Shown here: positions 6,864 through 14,674 of the stretch, in pieces
Layout of the letters: each line of letters starts with the position of its first letter
Numbering within the stretch: the first letter of the stretch is position 1
From: Vulcanimicrobiota bacterium
Lineage (GTDB): Bacteria; Vulcanimicrobiota; Xenobia; Xenobiales; JADMJV01
Direction: 5' to 3'
NCBI GenBank assembly: GCA_023447635.1
Contig: JAEXNA010000187.1
Span: 1 to 15,925, forward strand
DNA length: 15,925 nt
Notes under the pieces: model-generated
Told to the model about the DNA's origin: nothing
Databases searched by the model: none
The model's input: the letters and a program-made list of their open reading frames with translations, nothing else
Translations under genes and position numbers: made by a program

Positions 6864-7985
6864 CTAGGTCGAAGGCTGAGTCGGGATGGTGAAGCGAAAG
6901 ATGGCGCCGCCGTCGGGCTCGCCGTCGATCCAGATCTTGCCCCCATGCCGCTCGACGGCCAGGCGGCAGAACGCCAGACCCAGTCCGTAGTTTCGCCGAC
7001 TGGTCTGAGCCACCTGGGAGAATTTGTCGAAAACGGCCTCTCGCTGCTCGGGCGGAACCCCTTTTCCATTGTCGGCCACCGAGAAGCGGACCTCGTCAGG
7101 ACCGCCGCTGGCCGACACGGTCACGTGGCCCTCCTTCGGTTTGGCAAAACGCATAGCGTTGTCGATCAGGTTAGCCAAGACGCGACGAACCAGCGAGGGG
7201 TCGAAAGCGACATGGAAATCGTGTTCGGGCGGATGAAAGTCCAGCGTCAGGCCGGCCGGGGCGGCGTGTCCCAGGGAGTCGGCCAGTTCTATGAGCAAAG
7301 CGCCGATGCTGGTCGGCTCGGTCTGCAGAACCAGTTGGCCGGCCTCCAGGCGGTTCACCGAGAGGATACTGTCCACCATCTCGAGAGTGCGCTGACCGCC
7401 GGCGATGCTGCGGTCCAAGAACTCGACCTGCTGTTGGTCCATGCGCTCTTTGGCCATCCCTTTGAGCAGCTTGCAGTAGCCCAGGACCGAGGTGAGCGGC
7501 GACTTCAGATCGTGAACGATCATATGAACCAGACTGTCGCGGGCCTCTTCGGCCTCGATCAGACGGCGGTTTTTGTCGGCCAACTGATCGAAGGTCTTTT
7601 TGGACTGCGCCGCATTGCGCACCCGCATGTGGGTATCTACCGTGTCGATCGGTTTGGTCAGGAAGTCCGAGGCGCCCTCGGAGATCCCGCGCAGGCGCGA
7701 GGCGCGGTCAGCCAGCGCCGTCACCATGATGACCGGCAGGTGCGTGGTCGCGGGGTTCTCCCGAATCCGGCGACAGACCTCGAAACCGTCGAGTCCGGGC
7801 ATCATGATGTCGAGCAGAATGACATCGGGAAGTTCGCGTTTGGCTAAGGCGTCGAGGGCGGCGTAGCCGTCGGCCGCTTCTCGGACCTGGAAACCTCGCG
7901 CCTCGAGCAGATCGCGCAGCAGTTCCCGGTTGGCGGGTTCATCGTCGACGACCAGAACGGCGCCGTTATTGTCATCCTCAAGCAT
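6864..7985 (-). CDS. REC-histidine kinase hybrid without output domain
   Basis: The protein is 373 residues. An N-terminal receiver domain (about 9-122) has the acidic pair Asp14/Asp15, the phosphoacceptor Asp59 in LLDIMMPG, Thr89 and Lys111. A short helical linker leads to HisKA, with His158 in HMIVHDLKSPLTSVLG. The HATPase domain has the N-box NLIDNAMRF (272-280), G1 DNGKGVP (305-311) and a G2 region around YGLGLAF (333-339). REC-then-kinase order means the kinase is controlled by phosphorylation from another kinase, a known class of response regulator with kinase output. There is no membrane segment or DNA-binding domain, so it is cytosolic and signals by protein contact. ATG 7985 directly abuts GGGAG, which is too close to be an ideal SD, so initiation may be inefficient or the leader unusual. 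It is the first gene of the pair with the membrane kinase. Confidence 0.92.
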   Translation of the reverse strand: MLEDDNNGAVLVVDDEPANRELLRDLLEARGFQVREAADGYAALDALAKRELPDVILLDIMMPGLDGFEVCRRIRENPATTHLPVIMVTALADRASRLRGISEGASDFLTKPIDTVDTHMRVRNAAQSKKTFDQLADKNRRLIEAEEARDSLVHMIVHDLKSPLTSVLGYCKLLKGMAKERMDQQQVEFLDRSIAGGQRTLEMVDSILSVNRLEAGQLVLQTEPTSIGALLIELADSLGHAAPAGLTLDFHPPEHDFHVAFDPSLVRRVLANLIDNAMRFAKPKEGHVTVSASGGPDEVRFSVADNGKGVPPEQREAVFDKFSQVAQTSRRNYGLGLAFCRLAVERHGGKIWIDGEPDGGAIFRFTIPTQPST

Positions 7986-8093
7986 CTCCCGGGGGTTCGG
8001 GGCGCACCGCGCTCTCCCTTCGTACTATCCTCATAGAGAGAGACTTTTCGTCGAGAGGCCGGCGGGCATTCCGGCTATTCCGGTAGCGCACTT

Positions 8094-9995
8094 CTAGCGA
8101 GGGAAAATGGCGACCCGATTGCCGCCCTGGGCTCGCGCTTCGGCGATGGCGCCAAAAGCCGCTTCCTTCAGGCGCTGAGCATCCGAGGCGTCGTGAGGTA
8201 CACCGGCCACACCGACCGAAACCGTCAGACGCAGCGGTTGACCCGGCGTTCCGAAGGTGGTCTGGGAGATCTCCTGGCGGATCCGCTCGGCGATCGGGAT
8301 GGCGTTGTCGCGGGCCGAATGGACCAACAGGATCCCGAAGTCGTCCGCCTCGATGCGAGCCGCCGTGTCGGTGTCGCGGATCGCTTCGACCAGCAGGCCC
8401 GCCACCTGGCGCAGCACGTTGTCGAGAACGTCGCGCCCCAGGCTTTCGACCATAGGCGAGAAGCCGTCGATATCGATGAGCAGCAGCGAGACAGGATAGG
8501 TGTAGCGGCGGCCGCGGCGCACCTCTTCCTCCATCCGCTCGGCCAGATACAGGCCGTTGTGTAGTCCGGTGACGGGGTCGTGCAGACCTCCGCCGACCCG
8601 GTGGCGAAACTCTAAGCAGCGAGCCACCACCATCGAAGCCAGCTCCAGGAACTCTTCCACGCTGGCCAGGTCGCTGTCGCGGTAGCCGTTGACTTCGGCC
8701 CGGCTCATGTAGACCACGCCCATCACGGACTTGGCGCCGGTGACCGCCGGGTCGGGATTGCGCAGAGGAACCACCAGGGCGCTCCGCCCCTGTCCAGCCA
8801 GCGCCTCTACTACCCCGGAATCGGTCTCTACAGCCTCGTTATCGATACGCAGGCTGCGACCGCTGGCCGCTACCCAACCCGCGGCCTGTTCCCCTACGGG
8901 AATGGCCAGTTCGCGGAAGAACTCGGTATCGGCGGCGTCGGCTACCTCGGGATAAAGATACTGCGAGCCCTGAACGTCTTCGGTCATGAAGACGACGCAA
9001 CACACGCTGGGGAAGCGCGACTGCAGGTGATAGACCAGCGCCAGCAGGGTCTCTTCCAGGGACAGGGAGCCGGAGATCTGACGGAACCCCTCGAGCGTCC
9101 GGTTGCGAACGTTCAACTCTTGCTCCAGGCGAGTGGCCTGATCTTCGAGCGCCTGCCGCTCGCGAATCATCTCGTCCGACATCCGAGAGGTCTTCTCTTC
9201 GGCCTGGCTCTCTCGCGAGCTCATCGTCATACGAGCCTTGGCCAGGTCCTTGTACGCCTCTTCCAGGTCGTGCTGCAGATGCTGCACCTCGCGCGCCATC
9301 GCCGTCCCTTTGGCCTCGCGCTCGTTCATCTCGGAGAACATCAGTTCGTTCTCCTCGGCCTTCTCCGCTAGCTGGCGGTAGAGCAGTTCGGTGGTCTTCC
9401 TGGCCTGAGCCACCACGCTACGGGACTTCTGCCCCTCGGAGACGGCCAGCGAGTACAGCCAGGCCATCAGGAACGCGCAAGCGGCCTGAATGCCGGAAAG
9501 CGAAATCCGCAGATTAAAGGTCTCTGGAGTGATCAGGTCGTTTTGCAGACCGTCGAGCAGCGGCTTGGCGTACACCACGGCGTAGAACATGATCCCCAGC
9601 ACCGCCGTGACCAGCGCCGCCGTGAGACCGAAGGCCGAGCACACCTCCAGAACCGGTAAGGCGAAGGTCAACATGAAGTACGCTTCGCCGTACAGGTAGG
9701 TCATGGCGGCGCCTAGAGCGGCATCGGCCACGATGAACATGAAGAGCAGGATTCGGCTGTCCGAAAAAGAGACCAGCACGGCCGCCAGCAGGTGGTAGAA
9801 CACGATCACGCTGGCCACGATCCAGCCGATGTCCTTGAGAGTCTCGCCCATGGCCAGCGGAGTGGCGTGGAAATTCGAGACCAGAAGGGCGCAGAGCACG
9901 CCCAGAATACGTAGCCCGACAAGGAATAGCTTCAGCCCGCGGCTGCGTCCTCCCCCGTCATCCTCTTCTTCTGGTGTCTGCGGCGTGGTCGTCAT
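8094..9995 (-). CDS. Six-helix membrane protein with coiled coil, GAF and degenerate GGDEF domains
   Basis: The protein is 633 residues. An acidic tail is followed by about six hydrophobic helices between 22 and 186 (near 22-41, 56-76, 80-100, 105-119, 123-143 and 167-185). Next come a long charged coiled coil (about 190-300), a GAF-like domain (about 305-465), and a GGDEF-type domain opened by DPVTGLHN (473-480). The active-site motif reads EADDF at 549-553 instead of GG(D/E)EF. The loop after DID (508-510) lacks the usual Lys, the guanine-binding Asn and the His-x-x-Gly of the NDxxGHxxGD signature. RDTD at 540-543 sits exactly five residues before EADDF, which is the spacing of the RxxD inhibitory c-di-GMP site. 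Catalysis is therefore unlikely, and c-di-GMP binding or a scaffold role more likely (inference). No strong SD precedes ATG 9995. It is divergent from mfd. Confidence 0.9.
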   Translation of the reverse strand: MTTTPQTPEEEDDGGGRSRGLKLFLVGLRILGVLCALLVSNFHATPLAMGETLKDIGWIVASVIVFYHLLAAVLVSFSDSRILLFMFIVADAALGAAMTYLYGEAYFMLTFALPVLEVCSAFGLTAALVTAVLGIMFYAVVYAKPLLDGLQNDLITPETFNLRISLSGIQAACAFLMAWLYSLAVSEGQKSRSVVAQARKTTELLYRQLAEKAEENELMFSEMNEREAKGTAMAREVQHLQHDLEEAYKDLAKARMTMSSRESQAEEKTSRMSDEMIRERQALEDQATRLEQELNVRNRTLEGFRQISGSLSLEETLLALVYHLQSRFPSVCCVVFMTEDVQGSQYLYPEVADAADTEFFRELAIPVGEQAAGWVAASGRSLRIDNEAVETDSGVVEALAGQGRSALVVPLRNPDPAVTGAKSVMGVVYMSRAEVNGYRDSDLASVEEFLELASMVVARCLEFRHRVGGGLHDPVTGLHNGLYLAERMEEEVRRGRRYTYPVSLLLIDIDGFSPMVESLGRDVLDNVLRQVAGLLVEAIRDTDTAARIEADDFGILLVHSARDNAIPIAERIRQEISQTTFGTPGQPLRLTVSVGVAGVPHDASDAQRLKEAAFGAIAEARAQGGNRVAIFPR

Positions 9996-10128
9996 TGGTC
10001 CGGGAGGGTTCTGAAAACCACCTTCCTACTCCTGGTGGTCTGGTGGAGAGGTCCCCAAAGGGAGACACTGCGGGCGGAAACCGGTTAAGGAAGAGGAGGA
10101 GAGGCCTGATGGGAGTACCAGACATCGC
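9996..10128. promoter_or_regulatory. Divergent region between the GGDEF-like gene and mfd
   Basis: These 133 bases must carry two opposing promoters; I see no convincing -35/-10 pair. ACCACC (10017-10022) can pair with GGTGGT (10034-10039). GTCCCC (10051-10056) can pair with GGG-A-GAC (10060-10066) with one bulge. A long purine run (10088-10104) forms the SD of the small ORF that overlaps the mfd start. Confidence 0.35.
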
Positions 10129-10132
10129 ATGA
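10109..10132 (+). CDS. Seven-codon leader ORF overlapping the mfd start
   Basis: ATG at 10109 opens the peptide MGVPDIA, and its TGA at 10130-10132 overlaps the mfd ATG as ATGA. The best SD in the whole region belongs to this ORF: AGGAGG at 10094-10099, inside the purine run AGGAGGAGAGG, is nine bases from its ATG. The mfd ATG itself has only GGGAG fifteen bases away, and the mfd frame has no earlier start codon back to at least 10075. The layout suggests that ribosomes start here, stop at the overlap and restart on mfd. The alternative is that the purine run serves the mfd ATG directly from about 25 bases away, which would be unusually far. Confidence 0.5.
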   Translation: MGVPDIA

Positions 10133-13100
10133 GCAGAACGACCCCCGCAGCCTCGCCCGACCAGGCGGTAGCCGGACTCCTGCGCCTGCTGCGCGACCGA
10201 CCCGACGTTCAGGAGCTGGCCAGAGCCGCCGAAGAGAACCAGAAGGTCGTTGTCGAAGGTGTCATCCGCTCGGCTCGCGGCCCCCTTTGGGCGGCCCTGC
10301 GTGGCCTGCCCGAGCGTCCCGTGTCGGGCCACACCCTCTGGGTTACCCCATCGACCGACGGGGCCGAGACTCTGGTCGAAGACCTTCGCGCTCTGGGCAT
10401 GGACTCGCGCCTGGTCTACTTCCCCTATCGGGAAGAGACCAACGAGAATGTAGGACGCCCGGTCGACCCGATGCAGCTCAAGGCGCTCGAGCGTCTGCAG
10501 GAGGCCAAGCCCGAAGACGGTCTGCTGGTCGTGGCTCCGGTACGAGCCATGCTGCAGAAGACGATGAGTCGGGAAGCGCTGGAGTCGAACCGTTGGACCG
10601 TTCGCCAGGGCGAAAGTACCGACCGCGACACCCTGCTCGAAATGCTCGTCTCAGAGGGCTACGAGCGGACTTCGATGGTCGAGCGGCGCGGCGAGTTCTC
10701 GGCTCGTGGTGACATCATCGACATCTATCCGATCACCGGCGACCCGGTTCGTGTCGAACTGTTCGGTGACGAAGTCGAATCGATCCGCCTGATCAATCTC
10801 GATACTCAGCGTTCCGTCTCCGAGATCACGGAATTCTCGGTTAGCCCGATAGCTCACGAAGACGCCGGGTCGCACATGACCGATTTCCTGCCTCGGGGCA
10901 GCCTGGTCTGCCTGGAAGAGCCGGCCCAGCTGCGCTTGCAGACCCTGGAATGGTCGCACGAAGGCTGGCACGGCGAATGGGGCGATTTCCTGGCCCTGCT
11001 CACCTCGTTCCGCCAGCTCTCGTTCACCACCTGGGAAGACGCCGAAAGCCGCGCCGCCAGCGAAGGCGTGCAGCGGCTAAGCTTGCCGTTCGAACCGCAG
11101 CGAGTGTTCCCCGACCGCGTCGACGGCATGATGGCTCGTCTGCCGGGATGGGTCGAGGAGAAGCGCACCGTCCTGCTCATGAGCCGCCAGGCGTCTCGCC
11201 TGGAGGAACTGCTTGGCGAAGCTCGCCTGCTCACCCACGACCTCCTTCCCGGAGCCGGCGTGGTGCTGCTGCACGAGCCGCTGGCCGAAGGTTTCAGCCT
11301 GCCCGGAGTGGGCGGTGCAACGCTCGAGGTGCTCACCGACCGTGAGATCACGGGCGCTATCCGTCGTCGTAAATCCCACCAGAAAGCCGACCGAGCCTCC
11401 CTCATTCGGCTCGAAGAGCTGAACCCCGGCGACACCGTGGTGCATCTGCAGCACGGCATTGGAGTTTATGGTGGAGTGAAGACGCTGGTGATCGGCGGCT
11501 TCAAGAAAGATTTCCTGACCATCGGTTACGCCAAGGGCGACTCCCTGTTCGTCCCGGTCGAACAGCTGGACCTGCTGCAGCCCTACAAGGGGTTGGAGGG
11601 GAAAGAGGCCAAACTTTCCAAAATGGGCGGCCAGGACTGGTCGCGCGCTCGCGGTAAGGTCAAGAAAGACGCCGCCGAACTGGCCGAAGAGCTGCTCCGC
11701 CTGTACGCCGAGCGCGAGCAGTCGGTGGGTCACTCTTACCCGCCCGACACCCCCTGGCAGAGGGAGATGGAAGAGGCGTTCCCCTACGACGAGACGGAAG
11801 ACCAGCTTCGCGTTATCGCCGAGGTGAAAGGCGACATGGAGCGCCCCCGTCCGATGGACCGTCTGGTCTGTGGCGACGTGGGCTACGGGAAGACCGAAAT
11901 TGCCATCCGGGCCGCTTTCAAAGCGGTCTCGGAAGGTCGCCAGGTGGCCGTTCTGGTCCCCACTACGGTGCTGGCCCACCAGCACTATCAGACCTTTTCC
12001 GAGCGATTAGCCGCTTTCCCCGTCAAGGTCAACGTGCTCAGCCGGTTCCGCTCCAAAGCCGAATCCAAAGCCGCTACGGACGGGCTGGCCGACGGCAGCG
12101 TAGATATCATCATCGGCACCCACCGTCTGCTTTCCAAAGACATCAAGTTCCAGAACCTGGGGCTGCTGATCGTCGACGAAGAGCAGCGGTTCGGCGTGAA
12201 GCAGAAAGAGAAGATCAAAGGGCTGCGGAAAAACGTCGACATTCTGACCCTGACCGCCACCCCGATCCCTCGAACGCTGAACATGGCGCTGGTCTCGATC
12301 CGCGACATGTCAGTCATCGAGACGCCGCCAGAAGACCGCGTTCCGATCAAAACCTACCTGTTCGAGTCGCATCCCGATATCTTGCGCGGCGCCATCACGC
12401 GCGAACTGCAGCGCGAAGGCCAGGTCTACCTGGTGCACAACCGGGTCGACGACATCGAGCGTCTGGCTGCCGACATTCGGCGCATGCTGCCCACGGTCCG
12501 GGTGGGCGTCGGCCATGGTCAGATGGGCGACGAAGAGCTGGAAAAGGTGATGATGGGCTTCCTGGAAGGCGAGTTCGATGTGCTGGTCTGTACCACCATC
12601 ATCGAGAGCGGTCTGGACATCCCCAACGCCAACACCATCATCATCAACAACGCCCACCACTTCGGTCTGGCTCAGCTCTACCAGATGCGCGGTCGCGTCG
12701 GCCGTTCGGCCCGCCAGGCTTACTGCTACCTGCTCTACCCGCCGTCCCGCACTCTGAGCGACGACGCCACCAAGCGGTTAGAGACGATCCGCGACTTTAC
12801 CCACCTGGGTGCGGGCTACCAGATCGCCTTGCGCGACCTCGAGATCCGCGGAGCGGGCGACATCCTGGGCGCCGAGCAGTCAGGCAGTATCGCGGCCGTT
12901 GGCTTCGACCTGTACTGCAAGATGCTCTCGGATGCGGTAGCGGGACTCCGCGGCGAGGCCCCGAAATTCGAGGTCACCGACCAGCCGATCGTGCTGGAAC
13001 TGCCCGTTCCGGCCAACTTGCCCGACGACTATGTCACCGACGGCGAGCAGAAGGTCGTACTGTACAAGAAGATCGCTTCGGTGCAGTCGTTCCAGGCGCT

Positions 13101-13476
13101 CGACGAGATGCGGGACGAGTTGACCGACCGCTTCGGCAAGCTGCCCGAAGAAGCGGACAACCTGCTCTCGATCGTCGACCTCAAGCTGCGGGCTCGCGAC
13201 CTGACCATCCCCTCGATCCGGGTGAAAGAAGGTCGCCTGACCATCCTGCTGCCGTTCTACGAAGAGCTCTCGGCCAAGCGCAACAACGACTTGTGGGTGC
13301 TCACGGGCGGGAAACACGGCGGCTGGGCGCCGCTGAAGCCGGCTCTACCCCAGGCGCTGGTGCTGACCGGGCTGCATGGAGTGGCCGCGGGGAAACCCGA
13401 ATATCCGCCCGCCAAGCTGCTGATTTCGAAGGTGCGCAATGTGCTGATCCAGCTGCAGCGCTGGAAGGACGGATAG
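10129..13476 (+). CDS. mfd: Transcription-repair coupling factor
   Basis: Mfd removes RNA polymerase stalled at DNA lesions by ATP-driven translocation and recruits UvrA. At 1115 residues it is full length for the family. Order of domains: UvrB-like N-terminal module (about 1-380, with GEFSARGDIIDIYP near 185-198), RNA polymerase interaction domain starting near DTVVHLQHGIGVYGG (435-449), and the RecG-like translocase. The translocase carries Walker A GDVGYGKTE (582-590), the DEEQ box (683-686), TATPIPRT, and motif VI MRGRVGRS near 853-860. A C-terminal TRCF domain follows (about 970-1090). All catalytic motifs are intact. ATG 10129 is the only start in this frame close to the conserved N-terminus. 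It overlaps the stop of a seven-codon leader ORF, so translational coupling is likely. It is convergent with the broken radical SAM gene, and no uvr gene is nearby. Confidence 0.97.
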   Translation: MSRTTPAASPDQAVAGLLRLLRDRPDVQELARAAEENQKVVVEGVIRSARGPLWAALRGLPERPVSGHTLWVTPSTDGAETLVEDLRALGMDSRLVYFPYREETNENVGRPVDPMQLKALERLQEAKPEDGLLVVAPVRAMLQKTMSREALESNRWTVRQGESTDRDTLLEMLVSEGYERTSMVERRGEFSARGDIIDIYPITGDPVRVELFGDEVESIRLINLDTQRSVSEITEFSVSPIAHEDAGSHMTDFLPRGSLVCLEEPAQLRLQTLEWSHEGWHGEWGDFLALLTSFRQLSFTTWEDAESRAASEGVQRLSLPFEPQRVFPDRVDGMMARLPGWVEEKRTVLLMSRQASRLEELLGEARLLTHDLLPGAGVVLLHEPLAEGFSLPGVGGATLEVLTDREITGAIRRRKSHQKADRASLIRLEELNPGDTVVHLQHGIGVYGGVKTLVIGGFKKDFLTIGYAKGDSLFVPVEQLDLLQPYKGLEGKEAKLSKMGGQDWSRARGKVKKDAAELAEELLRLYAEREQSVGHSYPPDTPWQREMEEAFPYDETEDQLRVIAEVKGDMERPRPMDRLVCGDVGYGKTEIAIRAAFKAVSEGRQVAVLVPTTVLAHQHYQTFSERLAAFPVKVNVLSRFRSKAESKAATDGLADGSVDIIIGTHRLLSKDIKFQNLGLLIVDEEQRFGVKQKEKIKGLRKNVDILTLTATPIPRTLNMALVSIRDMSVIETPPEDRVPIKTYLFESHPDILRGAITRELQREGQVYLVHNRVDDIERLAADIRRMLPTVRVGVGHGQMGDEELEKVMMGFLEGEFDVLVCTTIIESGLDIPNANTIIINNAHHFGLAQLYQMRGRVGRSARQAYCYLLYPPSRTLSDDATKRLETIRDFTHLGAGYQIALRDLEIRGAGDILGAEQSGSIAAVGFDLYCKMLSDAVAGLRGEAPKFEVTDQPIVLELPVPANLPDDYVTDGEQKVVLYKKIASVQSFQALDEMRDELTDRFGKLPEEADNLLSIVDLKLRARDLTIPSIRVKEGRLTILLPFYEELSAKRNNDLWVLTGGKHGGWAPLKPALPQALVLTGLHGVAAGKPEYPPAKLLISKVRNVLIQLQRWKDG

Positions 13477-13477
13477 G

Positions 13478-13524
13478 GCGCTCGGACCTGGTGGGGTGAG
13501 AGTTCTCGCCAGGCCTCCGGGCGC
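13478..13524. terminator. Imperfect hairpin after mfd
   Basis: GCGC (13478-13481), CGG (13483-13485) and CCTGG (13487-13491) can pair with CCAGG (13509-13513), CCG (13517-13519) and GCGC (13521-13524), with small bulges. It fills the gap between the convergent mfd and radical SAM genes. There is no T-tract, so its terminator role is a guess from position. Confidence 0.3.
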
Positions 13525-13530
13525 TGGGGT

Positions 13531-14558
13531 CTACCCCATGCGCAGAATCGGAGCCTGCTCTAACACGTCCCCCTTGCGGATCTGACCGACCCGCTGATAG
13601 CTCAATAGCCCGACCACGGAATCAGCAAAGAACATCCCGCGGTCGGTCAAGCGCAGAAAGCTCTCGTCGACGTCGACCAACCCGGCGGCGCTCAGCGCCT
13701 CCAGCGGTTGGGCGAAATCTTCGACCAGAGAGGTGCCGTAGAGACGGCGATACGCCTCCAGCGACACCTGCAGCCTCGCCAGGCCGCGAGTGAGGTACAG
13801 CAGCCTCATGTCGGTCGGATCGTAGATGAAGTACCTGGCCTGCGCGCTTCCCTCGGTCGTCATCGCCTCGCGGTAGCGAACCCCGCTGTCCTCGTTCATC
13901 CATTTCACCGCGTACATCGCATCCATGTCGCTGTAGCAAGACAGCGCCTCTGGACCGTAGCCGACCCAGTCGAACGCCTCGGGCTGGTAGCTGCCGGCTT
14001 CGTAACGGAACTGCCCTTCGCGCTCGAAGTTGGTCAAAGTGGTCTGGCGATATCCCAGGTTGCGTGCCAGATCGCGAACCTCGAGCCAGTTAGCCAGAGC
14101 CAGCTCGTTGTCGGGCAGTCGGGCCAGCAGGTCACGGTCTCGCGCCCAGGGCACTTCGAGCCCACGGAACATCACCAGGTGGTACAAACAAAGCTGGGAG
14201 AAGCCCAGGTCGCTGGTGCGCCGAACATCGTCTTTCATCTCCCCGACGGACTGCCCCGGCAGATTGATCAACAGGTCGGCCGAGCTCGTCATTCCGCGCC
14301 GACGAGCCGCTTTGACCGCCGTCTCTACCGCTCCCGGACCGCCGATATACTCCCGGCCCATGCTGGCGATGCGGTCCCGATGATAGGTTTGCACTCCCGA
14401 ATGTCGTGATCGATAAAGTCGTCGCGAGTCCTTCGGTCGTAGCCGTTCATCAAGGCCGGGACCGGATAGCCCTGCAACAGACGATGACGCTGCGGGCCTT
14501 TAAGGCGCTTTTCTAACTCTTGGACGAATTGCGAGTCCTGCACGATAACTCTGCCCAT
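13531..14558 (-). pseudogene. Broken HemN/HemW-like radical SAM gene, iron-sulfur half missing
   Basis: Two reading frames on the minus strand look like parts of one protein. From ATG 14558 the first frame gives a plausible start (MGRVIVQDSQFVQELEKRLK, later LLQGYPVPALMNGYDR) and decays after about codon 53. The second frame, usable from GTG 14394, carries the later part of a coproporphyrinogen oxidase-like radical SAM protein. It has GVQT (14386-14397), REYIGGPGAV, ADLLINLPGQS (compare DLIFGLPGQ), and a winged C-terminal region ending LRLTDRGMFFADSVV. Between the two pieces about 80-110 residues expected for this family are absent, including the CxxxCxxC cluster that binds the 4Fe-4S centre and SAM. 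A deletion near 14395-14415 that also changed frame explains both facts. A 287-residue product could still be made from GTG 14394, but without the cluster it could not do radical chemistry. A separate non-radical role cannot be excluded. Confidence 0.65.
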
Positions 14559-14620
14559 TCGCCCGGGAGAACGACCGACCCTGGTCTATCGCGAGTACCG
14601 CAAAGGCAAAGCGACACACG

Positions 14621-14654
14621 AAAAAGGCCCGCTCCCTCGGGGGGCGGGCCTTTT
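14621..14654. terminator. Strong bidirectional intrinsic terminator
   Basis: AAAAGGCCCGC (14622-14632) is perfectly complementary to GCGGGCCTTTT (14644-14654), with further pairing of TCCC and GGGG inside around a tiny loop. Both strands end in T-runs: TTTT on the plus strand and TTTTT on the minus strand. It lies 20 bases after the stop of the minus-strand gene at 14675 and is its natural terminator. Confidence 0.9.
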
Positions 14655-14674
14655 CGCTTGCGTGCCGTCAGGCG

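Noticed and set aside
6945..7847. A 300-codon plus-strand open frame opposite the hybrid kinase
   Set aside because: It is Gln/His/Val-rich reverse-complement coding typical of GC-rich shadows, and the kinase motifs on the minus strand are complete.
11077..11985. A 302-codon minus-strand open frame inside mfd
   Set aside because: It lies wholly within conserved Mfd domains and has no SD or domain of its own.
13708..14409. A 233-codon plus-strand open frame opposite the radical SAM remnant
   Set aside because: The minus strand has recognisable HemN-like motifs; this is a shadow.
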